The notes under the pieces are model-generated. The model worked only from the letters and a program-made list of their open reading frames with translations. It was not told the DNA's origin and did not search any database. Shown one piece after another: positions 1 to 8,296 of a stretch of 11,084 bases of DNA. Position numbers and translations under genes: made by a program. Position 1 is the first letter of the stretch; every line of letters begins with the position of its first letter. The stretch is from assembly GCA_021730825.1 (NCBI GenBank), contig JAKFYO010000301.1, positions 1 through 11,084 of the forward strand, read 5' to 3'. This DNA comes from Hyphomicrobiales bacterium (lineage in GTDB: Bacteria > Pseudomonadota > Alphaproteobacteria > Rhizobiales > Xanthobacteraceae).

Positions 1-1
1 C

Positions 2-1993
<1,992 letters not shown>

Positions 1994-1997
1994 CGCT

Positions 1998-2576
1998 ATG
2001 AACTATCTCGATCTTCTCTTCTCGCCGAAAGGGACGATCAAGCCGCAGCCCTTCGCGATTATCGTCATTGCGATTTATGCCATCAACATCCTCGGCGGTT
2101 CCGTGCTCGATGGCGGCGCGATCAAGCGCGTCGGCATGTGGCCTTATGTCATTTTGCAGATTGTGCTGACGTGGGTCTGGTTCGTGGCGCATGCCAAGCG
2201 CCTCCGCGATGCCGGACGGGGATACGTAGTTGCCGCGACTATCGCGTTTATCTATGCCGCCAGCATCATCGTGATGATCAACCTCGTCGCCGGCTCTACC
2301 GCTCCTGTGGCTGATACGGTCGATCCCAAAGAATCGAAAGTGACGCTGATCGGCACGATCTTCGCCGTGCTTTTCATCAACACGCTTTTCACCGGCGATA
2401 TTTTTCTGATCTCGCTGCTCTTGTTCCTCTTTATCGGCTTGCCGTTGCTGTTCTCGACAATCGTCGTGATCTATTCGATCGTGACAGGAGCGCGTGCAAG
2501 TCTGACGCCAGAACCGCTGGCAAATCCGGCGGTGGCAGCGCCGCCCACCGAACGGCCGAAGTCACCGTTTTCGTGA
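1998..2576 (+). CDS. DUF805 family inner-membrane protein
   Basis: A 192-residue hydrophobic protein of unknown function. Probable membrane segments are at about residues 18-38, 48-64, 77-98, 115-131 and 134-163. Just after the second one lies HAKRLRDAGRG (residues 65-75), which matches the conserved R-x-x-D-x-G-R loop of DUF805 (YhaH-like) proteins. The C-terminal tail after residue 165 is Pro/Ala-rich and probably disordered. The ATG is 4 bases after the pccA stop with no good Shine-Dalgarno sequence, so translational coupling to pccA is likely. Its stop overlaps the GTG start of the next gene. The family lacks an established biochemical role, and the operon position does not reveal one. 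Confidence is high that the gene is real and moderate for the family. Confidence 0.82.
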   Translation: MNYLDLLFSPKGTIKPQPFAIIVIAIYAINILGGSVLDGGAIKRVGMWPYVILQIVLTWVWFVAHAKRLRDAGRGYVVAATIAFIYAASIIVMINLVAGSTAPVADTVDPKESKVTLIGTIFAVLFINTLFTGDIFLISLLLFLFIGLPLLFSTIVVIYSIVTGARASLTPEPLANPAVAAPPTERPKSPFS

Positions 2577-3019
2577 GTACCCGTCTTTATTTCGCTTACG
2601 GCTCGAACATGGACCGCGCGCACATGGCGCGCATGTGTCCGCTTGCCGAGCCTTACGGGGTCGCGTCGTTGCGTTCCTACAAATATGCGATTGCCGCGTC
2701 CGGTTTTGCGACGGTTATTCCGTGGCCCGGCTCGTTCGTGCATGGTGTGCTCTGGAAAGTCGGTCCAAAAGAAATTGCGGCACTCGATCGGTACGAGGAT
2801 GTCGCGGGCGGTCTCTATCGCGCGGTGCAACTTCCGATCAAATACGACGAGCGGCTTTTGCGTGCGCTGATCTATCTTGCGAGCGGCGACAAGACTGGCG
2901 CGACACCACCCGGTTACGTCGAGAAGATCGTCGCGGCGGCGAAAGAGTGGAACCTTCCCGCGGGCTACGTCGATTATCTTGCGAAGCAGGGCCCGCTAAC
3001 GTCGCGGCGTTTGAAATGA
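2573..3019 (+). CDS. Gamma-glutamylcyclotransferase-like (AIG2-type) protein
   Basis: A 148-residue protein of the GGCT/AIG2 superfamily, small cytoplasmic enzymes that release 5-oxoproline (pyroglutamate) from gamma-glutamyl amino compounds. The N-terminal YFAYGSNM carries the YGSN substrate loop (residues 9-12). LDRYEDVAGGLYRAV follows at about residues 71-85, where Glu75 takes the place of the family's catalytic Glu and the G-x-Y element follows as usual. The start is the GTG at 2573, overlapping the TGA of the upstream gene (GTGA). The next ATG would remove the YGSN loop, so GTG is preferred. The stop overlaps the ATG of the acylphosphatase gene. The real substrate is unknown: members act on free gamma-glutamyl amino acids, gamma-glutamylamines or other amides, and the sequence does not decide. 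Confidence 0.88.
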   Translation: MSTRLYFAYGSNMDRAHMARMCPLAEPYGVASLRSYKYAIAASGFATVIPWPGSFVHGVLWKVGPKEIAALDRYEDVAGGLYRAVQLPIKYDERLLRALIYLASGDKTGATPPGYVEKIVAAAKEWNLPAGYVDYLAKQGPLTSRRLK

Positions 3020-3312
3020 AGAAGCTCGTGCATCTTTCGATCAAGGGGAAAGTGCAGGGCGTCGGCTACCGCGCCTTCGTCGAGTTACAGGCGGATCTTC
3101 TCGGTCTCGAAGGCTGGGTGCGAAATCGCCGCGACGGTTCGGTCGAAGCGCTGGCAGAGGGAAGCGGCGAGGCGGTCGAGAAATTGATCAAGGCGTGCTG
3201 GCAGGGGCCGCCATCGGTCATGGTAACGCGCCTCCAAGTCAGCGATGGCGATCCGAAGCTGCTCGATTTGCGGCCCGCTGGCGAGAAATTCTCGTTCCTG
3301 CCGACGCTGTAA
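3016..3312 (+). CDS. acyP: Acylphosphatase
   Basis: A 98-residue cytoplasmic enzyme that hydrolyses acyl phosphates such as carbamoyl or acetyl phosphate. The signature GKVQGVGYRAF (residues 11-21) supplies the phosphate-binding loop and catalytic Arg19. GWVRNRRDGSVEA supplies catalytic Asn37, and the usual G-x-V strand follows. Length matches the family (about 90-100). I start it at the ATG at 3016, which shares ATGA with the preceding stop; the same open frame runs further upstream, but that part is an out-of-frame shadow of the cyclotransferase gene and has no family resemblance. There is no clear Shine-Dalgarno sequence, so translation is probably coupled. It is the last gene of the pccA run; its stop is 9 bases from the stop of convergent lipB. 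Confidence 0.93.
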   Translation: MKKLVHLSIKGKVQGVGYRAFVELQADLLGLEGWVRNRRDGSVEALAEGSGEAVEKLIKACWQGPPSVMVTRLQVSDGDPKLLDLRPAGEKFSFLPTL

Positions 3313-3321
3313 CCGAAAAAT

Positions 3322-4005
3322 CTATCCGAATACTTCCGCGAACTTCACGCGCAAGATTTCATCCACTTCAGCCATGTTCGCTTTCACGCCGAGATCGGCA
3401 AGCGAAGCCACGCCATAGCGCTGTTCGGAAATTCCGCAGGGCATGATCGCGGAGAAATGCGAAAGGTCCGGCGCGACATTCAGACTGACGCCGTGGAAAG
3501 TGACGCCCTTGCGCACGCGAATGCCGAGCGCCGCGATCTTGTCCTCATAACCTTCGCCTTTGTCGGGCCTTGCGACCCAGACACCGATGCGCCCTTCGCG
3601 CCTTCCGGCGATTACGCCGAATGCGGCCAGTGTCCGGATCAGCCATTCCTCGAGATCGTGGACGAATTTTCGCACGTCGCCGCCGCGCGCTTTCAGATCG
3701 AGCATCACATAGCCGACCCGCTGGCCCGGCCCGTGATACGTGTAGCGGCCGCCACGACCGGTCTTGAAAACAGGAAAGCGATCGGAAACGAGCAGCTCAC
3801 CTTCGCCCGCGCTGGTGCCTGCGGTGATTAGGGCAGGATGTTCGAGCAGCCATACCAGCTCCGGTTCGCGACCTGCCGCTATGGCTTCAACGCGCGCCTC
3901 CATCTCGGCTAGGGCCTGCGCATAGGCCTTCTCACCCCCGGAAAAACGCCACTCAGGCGCAGTTTCTGGGGTCGAAGTCCGGGCCATTAACTTCTCGCTA
4001 ACCAT
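3322..4005 (-). CDS. lipB: Lipoyl(octanoyl) transferase LipB
   Basis: Transfers octanoyl from octanoyl-ACP to lipoyl domains (pyruvate and 2-oxoglutarate dehydrogenases, GcvH), making a thioester on its active Cys; LipA then adds the sulfurs. In the 227-residue reading, [12 protein letters not shown] (residues 84-95) is the family signature, [18 protein letters not shown] holds the conserved Lys156, and IMPCGI holds the nucleophile Cys190. All expected catalytic residues are present. The start is uncertain: the ATG at 4005 has no visible Shine-Dalgarno sequence, and the ATG at 3987 (221 residues) has only a poorly spaced GAGAAG. Both give a complete domain. The gene is convergent with the acylphosphatase and divergent from the FliN-like gene, with only 40 bases between the two start regions. 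No lipA is in the window. Confidence 0.95.
   Translation of the reverse strand: MVSEKLMARTSTPETAPEWRFSGGEKAYAQALAEMEARVEAIAAGREPELVWLLEHPALITAGTSAGEGELLVSDRFPVFKTGRGGRYTYHGPGQRVGYVMLDLKARGGDVRKFVHDLEEWLIRTLAAFGVIAGRREGRIGVWVARPDKGEGYEDKIAALGIRVRKGVTFHGVSLNVAPDLSHFSAIMPCGISEQRYGVASLADLGVKANMAEVDEILRVKFAEVFG
3987..4002 (+). promoter_or_regulatory. Degenerate CtrA-like box before the FliN-like gene
   Basis: TTAA, seven bases, then CTAAC. This differs at one position from the alphaproteobacterial CtrA consensus TTAA-N7-TTAAC. It lies 43 bases before the TTG start of the FliN-like gene and inside or just before the first codons of lipB, depending on the lipB start. CtrA commonly controls flagellar genes in this class. 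With one mismatch and an A/T-containing start region, chance is quite possible. Confidence 0.3.
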
Positions 4006-4045
4006 AAATGTGCTGATTTAACGGGGTTTTTCGGGGGAAGCAGCC

Positions 4046-4288
4046 TTGGCCAAGATCGACGACGTTCAGTGCGACATATCGGTAATGCTGGGCGAATCCA
4101 TGGTTCCGATCCATCAGCTCCTTCGCATGGGCCGCGGCGCGATCATCGAGCTGACCGCCACGGAGGACGACGAAGTGACGATTCTCGCCAATAACATGCC
4201 GGTGGCCAAGGGCACCGTCGTGGTCGAGGGCTCGGCCATCGCCGTTTCTGTGACCCGGCTGCTGCCGCGCCCGGCGACGATGCGCTAA
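4046..4288 (+). CDS. Small stand-alone FliN-like protein (SpoA domain)
   Basis: An 80-residue protein that is almost only a SpoA/FliN C-terminal domain. It contains ISVMLGESMVPIHQLLRMG (residues 11-29), GAIIELTA, VTILANNMPVAKGTVVV and a final strand AIAVSVTRLL. This follows FliN: a beta strand, the L-x-x-L-L-x-x-x-x-G helix, the IEL strand and the NxxxxAxGxVVV hairpin. FliN forms the C-ring of the flagellar switch. An in-frame TAA at 4019 limits the start; no ATG lies between, and GGGGGAAG at 4033-4040 sits 5 bases before TTG 4046, so TTG is the start. FliN proteins usually carry an N-terminal extension and lie in flagellar clusters; this one has neither, being flanked by lipB and a tRNA. It may be an accessory FliN, a C-ring modulator or a type III secretion C-ring homologue. 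Family assignment is good; role is inferred. Confidence 0.85.
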   Translation: MAKIDDVQCDISVMLGESMVPIHQLLRMGRGAIIELTATEDDEVTILANNMPVAKGTVVVEGSAIAVSVTRLLPRPATMR

Positions 4289-4302
4289 ATCGCCTATCGG
4301 GC

Positions 4303-4330
4303 TTGAGGCCACCCCCTCTATTTGTTAAGC
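4303..4330 (+). promoter_or_regulatory. Possible promoter of tRNA-Leu
   Basis: TTGAGG at 4303-4308 and TTAAGC at 4325-4330 are separated by 16 bases and lie 20 bases before the mature 5' end of the tRNA. The match to sigma-70 consensus is modest, especially at -10. The placement suits a tRNA promoter, but read-through from the FliN-like gene is also possible. The rest of the 61-base gap shows only a short inverted repeat (AAGCC/GGCTT, 4327-4341). Confidence 0.25.
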
Positions 4331-4349
4331 CCTCGCGGCTTGGTTCGGC

Positions 4350-4434
4350 GCGGTCGTGGCGGAATTGGTAGACGCACTACCTTGAGGTGGTAGCGGGTAA
4401 CACCGTGAAGGTTCGAGTCCTTTCGACCGCACCA
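4350..4434 (+). tRNA. tRNA-Leu (anticodon GAG)
   Basis: An 85-nt type II tRNA. The acceptor arms GCGGTCG (4350-4356) and CGACCGC (4424-4430) pair over all 7 positions. The anticodon arm CTACC/GGTAG (4377-4381 with 4389-4393) encloses the loop TTGAGGT, giving anticodon GAG at 4384-4386, which reads CUC and CUU leucine codons. A long variable arm (CGGG..CCG from 4394) fits a class II tRNA, and the T arm contains GTTCGAGTCC. The 3' CCA is encoded at 4432-4434 with discriminator A4431, as expected for Leu. The D arm has the usual GGTAGAC-type sequence. All stems are intact, so it should be functional. Confidence 0.98.
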
Positions 4435-4451
4435 AGCTTTCGAACGATCAG

Positions 4452-4489
4452 ACGGCCCGCGGCGCGGCAAAACGCGCAAGGCGGGCCGT
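4452..4489 (+). terminator. Terminator-like hairpin after tRNA-Leu
   Basis: A perfect 9-bp inverted repeat ACGGCCCGC / GCGGGCCGT (4452-4460 with 4481-4489), starting 17 bases after the CCA. A second, inner 5-bp pairing GCGCG/CGCGC (4462-4466 with 4473-4477) makes a long GC-rich stem. Only a weak T run (TTTGCGTT) follows, so it may be an imperfect intrinsic terminator or a 3' processing stem for the tRNA. It separates the tRNA from mgtE. Confidence 0.6.
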
Positions 4490-4559
4490 TTGCGTTCATG
4501 GATAGCGCTGCCTAAAACGAATTCATCCAGCAGCCCTTCCGTGAAGGAGATTCGCCGAC

Positions 4560-5975
4560 ATGCCCGTGGCCGAAAGCCCCGCCGGCACGCGCGATGCCGA
4601 TCTTCTTCTGCCGCTCCGCGATGAGCAGGGGCAGCTTGCCGCCGAATTTCTGGACGCAATTTCGCGCGCGGTCGAAGCATCCGATCAGCCTCAAGTTCGC
4701 GCGCTCGCGGGCGACCTCCATGAGTCCGATCTCGGCGACCTGATCGAAGCGTTGCCCGCCGATGCGCGGCCGCGGCTCGTCGAGCTACTAGGCGCCGACT
4801 TCGACTTCACCGCGCTCACCGAAGTCGACGACACGGTGCGCGAGGAAATTCTCGAGGAGTTGCCGAACGAGATCGTCGCCGAGGGCGTGCGGGATCTGGA
4901 ATCCGACGATGCCGTCCGAATCCTCGAAGATCTGCCTGACGAAGATAAAGCCGAAATTCTCGAGCAACTGCCCGAGGAAGAACGGCAGGAGCTGGCGCGT
5001 GGGCTCGAATACCCGGAGGAATCCGCCGGCCGCCGCATGCAGACGGATTTCGTCGCGGTGCCGCCGGAATGGACGGTTGGACAGACCATCGACTATGCGC
5101 GCGAAGACGCCGACCTGCCGGACGATTTTTACGCGATCTTCGTGACCGACGAAGACCAGCGCTTCGTCGGGGCGGTGCCGCTCGACAAACTGTTGCGCGC
5201 GCAGCGTCCGGTGAAGATCGCCGACATTATGATGGGCGACTGGCATGTCGTGCAGGCAAAGGCCGACCAGGAAGAAGCCGCGCGCACGTTCGAGCGCTAC
5301 AATCTCGTGTCCGCGCCGGTTGTGGACGACGACGGCAAGCTCGTTGGCGTGCTGACATTCGACGATGTCGTGGACGTCATCGAGGAAGAAGCCGCGGAAG
5401 ATATCATGGCGCTCGGCGGTGTCCGGCGCGACGAAGAAATCTCCGACTCGGTTTTTTATGCCGCGCGTTCGCGCCTGCCGTGGCTCGTGCTCAATCTCCT
5501 GATGGCGTTTTCTTCCGCCGCGATCATCGGATATTTTTCGACTTCGATCGCGCAGATGGTGGCGCTTGCCGTGCTGATGCCGATCGTGGCGTCGCTCGGC
5601 GGCAACGCGGCGACGCAGGCGATGACCGTTACCGTTCGTGCGATCGCGACCCAGGAACTAACCGAGCGCAACGCTTCGCGCATTACGTTCCGCGAACTCG
5701 GCGTCGGCTTTTTCAACGGTCTTGCCGTCGCGGCCTTGCTCGGCACCACCGCTGGGTTGTGGTTCGGTAACACGCACCTCGGTGCGGTTATTGCCGCGGC
5801 CTTGATCCTCAGCATGTGCGGTGCGGGGCTCGCCGGGATGCTTATTCCGTTTGCCCTGCAGCGCGCCGGATATGACCCGGCGGTGGCGTCGGCGGTTTTC
5901 GTCACCACCGCGACCGATGTTCTGAGCTTTTTCTCGTTTCTCGGCTTCGCAACATGGTGGTTCCGGCTCGGATAA
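4560..5975 (+). CDS. mgtE: Magnesium transporter MgtE
   Basis: A 471-residue Mg2+ channel of the cytoplasmic membrane, gated by cytosolic Mg2+. The acidic N domain lies at about residues 50-155 and has helical repeats such as ILEELPNE, ILEDLPDED and ILEQLPEEE. CBS 1 is at about 160-216 and CBS 2 at 224-281 (SAPVVDDDGKLVGVLTFDDV), joined to a five-helix channel domain. Helices lie near 306-326, 331-355, 383-401, 407-430 and 444-468. Signature GGNAATQ is at 347-353, and the pore Asp of the family corresponds to Asp453 in TTATDVLSFF. Length and order are normal. The ATG at 4560 is preceded by AAGGAG (4544-4549) with a 10-base spacer. The Shine-Dalgarno sequence lies partly in a small hairpin (CCTTC/GAAGG, 4535-4547). 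I see no M-box riboswitch in the 125-base gap after the tRNA. It appears to be a single-gene unit. Confidence 0.96.
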   Translation: MPVAESPAGTRDADLLLPLRDEQGQLAAEFLDAISRAVEASDQPQVRALAGDLHESDLGDLIEALPADARPRLVELLGADFDFTALTEVDDTVREEILEELPNEIVAEGVRDLESDDAVRILEDLPDEDKAEILEQLPEEERQELARGLEYPEESAGRRMQTDFVAVPPEWTVGQTIDYAREDADLPDDFYAIFVTDEDQRFVGAVPLDKLLRAQRPVKIADIMMGDWHVVQAKADQEEAARTFERYNLVSAPVVDDDGKLVGVLTFDDVVDVIEEEAAEDIMALGGVRRDEEISDSVFYAARSRLPWLVLNLLMAFSSAAIIGYFSTSIAQMVALAVLMPIVASLGGNAATQAMTVTVRAIATQELTERNASRITFRELGVGFFNGLAVAALLGTTAGLWFGNTHLGAVIAAALILSMCGAGLAGMLIPFALQRAGYDPAVASAVFVTTATDVLSFFSFLGFATWWFRLG

Positions 5976-5977
5976 GT

Positions 5978-5991
5978 TCCGGTTAACCGGA
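5978..5991. repeat. 14-bp perfect palindrome overlapping the CtrA box
   Basis: TCCGGTTAACCGGA is its own reverse complement. It lies 2 bases after the mgtE stop and overlaps the first half-site of the CtrA-type box. It could be the binding site of a dimeric regulator, or a 5-bp stem with a TTAA loop in RNA; no T run directly follows, so it is not a good terminator. Confidence 0.45.
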
Positions 5992-5998
5992 CCTTAAC
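5983..5998 (+). promoter_or_regulatory. CtrA-type box (TTAA-N7-TTAAC)
   Basis: The sequence is TTAA, seven bases (CCGGACC), then TTAAC, an exact match to the CtrA full-site consensus of alphaproteobacteria. It lies in the 96-base gap between mgtE and the GGDEF-EAL gene, 73 bases before the chosen start codon, a typical distance for a promoter-associated site. The rest of the gap (6000-6071) shows no convincing sigma-70 -10/-35 pair, as is common for CtrA-activated promoters. Binding itself is inferred. Confidence 0.6.
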
Positions 5999-6071
5999 CA
6001 GTAAGACCTTTTTGCGTTGTCCGCTGACCTCACATTAAGCAGCACCGGCCTAGCTTCATTCCCAAAAGAGC

Positions 6072-8294
6072 ATGGGAATCATGGGGAAGCTGCTCGATAA
6101 ACGCTGGGTCGGCGATCAACTCGTCGCCGTTGTAGGTCTGCTCGTGGCTGCGGCCATGGCGGCGCTGCTTGGCGTTGTCATGCTCGTTGCCGAGCGCGTC
6201 GATCAGAGCGCGACTGCGCGCGAGCACGAACTTCTGAAAGCGACGCTGAGCGGCATCGACATCCGCATGCGCAGCGATCTCACCGGCCTTACGATTTCCG
6301 ACAATTCGAATTCACCGACCGGCGAACAGACGCGCTGGCTGCATCGCCATTTCGGCGCCCGCCTGTATCAGGGCGGGCTCTACGACCTCGCATTTGTGCT
6401 CGGCGGCGAAGACAAGCCGATCTATTCGAGCGTAGGTGGCATGCTGGTACGCAATCTGACGAAACTCGATGTCGACCCGAAGCTGCTCGAATTGGTTCGC
6501 GAAGCGCGTACCCACTTCGAAGGCGCGACTGCGATCGGCGATCTCTTGGCCGCAGCCGGTGAAACGATACCGCCGCCGGCGCCGGTCTATCGTTCCATGT
6601 TCACGCGTATCGACGATCGCCCGGCAATTATCGCCGCCGTTGCCGCGCCGCCATCTCTGGTGCGCAATGAAAGCCATGCTCTGACAAACCCAACCGTCGG
6701 CGTGATTGCCTACATCGATCAGCACATGATCCGGGAAGTCGAACGCGAGATGGCAATCCGCGGATTGCGTATCGACGGTGCAAATCGCGCGCAGAGCGGA
6801 GAGACCGCATTTGAGTTATCGATGCAGGCGGGCGAGACGCCGGTGTGGTTGTACTGGCGTGCGAACACGCCTGGCAGCGCGATTCTTGCGCGCATCGCAC
6901 CCGCGCTCGGCGTCATCACGCTTTTCTTCGGTTTTGTAACCCTCATCGTGCTTCGCACTATGCGCAAGTCCACGCAGGAACTCGCCATCAGCGAACGCCG
7001 CGCCGTCGAAATGGCCTACCGCGATCCACTGACCGGTCTTGCGAACCGTCTTCGTCTCGTCGAGACGCTGAAGGCGCAGATTCCGACGCTCGCGCCGGGC
7101 CAGAAGCTCGCGTTATTTTTCCTCGACCTCGATGGCTTTAAAGACATCAACGACACGCTCGGCCATCCCGTCGGCGACGAATTGCTTGCGATCCTCGGTG
7201 AGCGGCTTGAAGGCATTCTCGGCTCGAAGGCCATGACGGTCCGTTTTGGCGGCGATGAATTCGCGGTGCTCACGCCAATTTCGAGGACCGATGAAATCGG
7301 CCGTATCGCGGAGCGCATCATCGATACGGTTCGCCAACCGGTGACGGCAGGCGAGCATGTGCTGCATGTCGGGGTCACGCTCGGCATTTCGCTCGCCCCG
7401 GATCACGGCAGCGAACCGGAAGAATTGCTCCGCCGCGCGGATATCGCGCTTTACAAAGCGAAGGCCGAAGGCCGCGGTACGTATCGCTTGTTCGATCCGG
7501 CGGACGAGAACGTGTTGCACAGCAGGCGAGCGATCGAGCGCGATATGGAACGCGCGATGTGGCACGACGAATTCTTCACACTCTACCAGCCGCTTTATTC
7601 AGCGGACGGCGAACGCCTGGAAGGCGTGGAAACGCTGGTGCGCTGGCAACATCCGGAGCGCGGAATGGTGCCGCCTGCGGATTTCATTCATGTCGCCGAG
7701 AAGTCCGGCCTGATCGTGAAGCTCGATGAGTGGGTGCTGCGCAAGGCGTGCGAGCACGCAAAGCAATGGCCGGAGATTTCGGTTGCAGTGAACATGTCGC
7801 CGTCTAACTTCCGTCACTCCAATCTCGCCGAGCGCGTCAAGCGGGTGGTGGAGGAGACCGGGTTCGATCCGCGCCGTCTGGAAATCGAAATCACCGAGGG
7901 CATGTTGCTCAACGCAAGCGATGACGTGATGTTCGACCTGCACGAGTTACGTGAATTCGGCATCCGCTTCGCGATCGACGATTTCGGCACCGGCTATTCT
8001 TCGCTCGGCTATCTCGGCAGCTTCCCGATCGACAAGATCAAGATCGACCAGAGCTTCGTGCAGAACCTCGGCGTTAAGGAAGACGCTGCGGCAATCGTCG
8101 AATGCGTTGCGCGCCTCGGCCGTGCGCTCGGTCTTGCGGTGACTGCGGAGGGCGTCGAGACGCCAGCCCAGCATCGCTTCGTGCGTGCGGCGGGTTGCCA
8201 ACAGATCCAAGGTTATCTGTTCTCGAAGCCGATCCGCCCGGCCGAGATTTCCGAGTTGCTCCGGAAGCCGCTCCCCGAGCGTCAGCGCGCGTAA
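6072..8294 (+). CDS. Membrane GGDEF-EAL protein (c-di-GMP turnover) with periplasmic sensor
   Basis: A 740-residue protein predicted to make or, more likely, break down cyclic di-GMP in response to an extracytoplasmic cue. TM1 is at about residues 16-40. A periplasmic domain at about 41-265 resembles CHASE4 (opening TAREHELLKATLSGIDIRMR, later YDLAFVLGGEDKPIYSSV). TM2 is at about 270-295. The GGDEF domain (about 310-475) has DPLTGLANR, FFLDLDGFKDINDTLGH and an intact GGDEF (393-397), but the inhibitory RxxD site reads GSKA. The EAL domain (about 485-730) has the EAL triplet as ETL (520-522); the metal and catalytic residues Glu520, Asn574, Glu606, Asp636-Asp637 (DDFGTGYSSL), Lys657, Glu693 (EGVET) and Gln713 look intact. 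Start choice is unsure: ATG 6072 has a poor Shine-Dalgarno sequence, and ATG 6081 (737 residues) has AAAAGAG about 10 bases upstream. An exact CtrA-type box lies upstream. It is convergent with the TetR gene, 2 bases between the stops. Confidence 0.93.
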   Translation: MGIMGKLLDKRWVGDQLVAVVGLLVAAAMAALLGVVMLVAERVDQSATAREHELLKATLSGIDIRMRSDLTGLTISDNSNSPTGEQTRWLHRHFGARLYQGGLYDLAFVLGGEDKPIYSSVGGMLVRNLTKLDVDPKLLELVREARTHFEGATAIGDLLAAAGETIPPPAPVYRSMFTRIDDRPAIIAAVAAPPSLVRNESHALTNPTVGVIAYIDQHMIREVEREMAIRGLRIDGANRAQSGETAFELSMQAGETPVWLYWRANTPGSAILARIAPALGVITLFFGFVTLIVLRTMRKSTQELAISERRAVEMAYRDPLTGLANRLRLVETLKAQIPTLAPGQKLALFFLDLDGFKDINDTLGHPVGDELLAILGERLEGILGSKAMTVRFGGDEFAVLTPISRTDEIGRIAERIIDTVRQPVTAGEHVLHVGVTLGISLAPDHGSEPEELLRRADIALYKAKAEGRGTYRLFDPADENVLHSRRAIERDMERAMWHDEFFTLYQPLYSADGERLEGVETLVRWQHPERGMVPPADFIHVAEKSGLIVKLDEWVLRKACEHAKQWPEISVAVNMSPSNFRHSNLAERVKRVVEETGFDPRRLEIEITEGMLLNASDDVMFDLHELREFGIRFAIDDFGTGYSSLGYLGSFPIDKIKIDQSFVQNLGVKEDAAAIVECVARLGRALGLAVTAEGVETPAQHRFVRAAGCQQIQGYLFSKPIRPAEISELLRKPLPERQRA

Positions 8295-8296
8295 TT

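Noticed and set aside
2635..3015. Upstream extension of the acylphosphatase frame
   Set aside because: The open frame runs on, but it overlaps the cyclotransferase gene out of frame and has no family resemblance; acylphosphatase length fits the ATG at 3016.
4318..4680. Minus-strand frame of 120 codons over tRNA-Leu, reading GRKDSNLHG
   Set aside because: This is the familiar false protein obtained by translating the antisense of a tRNA-Leu; the tRNA is intact and explains it.
5069..5770. 233-codon plus-strand frame within mgtE
   Set aside because: Out-of-frame, extremely Arg-rich translation of the MgtE CBS and channel region. MgtE itself is full length and intact.
5978..6012. Intrinsic terminator of mgtE made by the palindrome and the T run at 6009-6013
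   Set aside because: The stem is only 5 bp and the T run begins about 17 bases after it, too far for a standard terminator.
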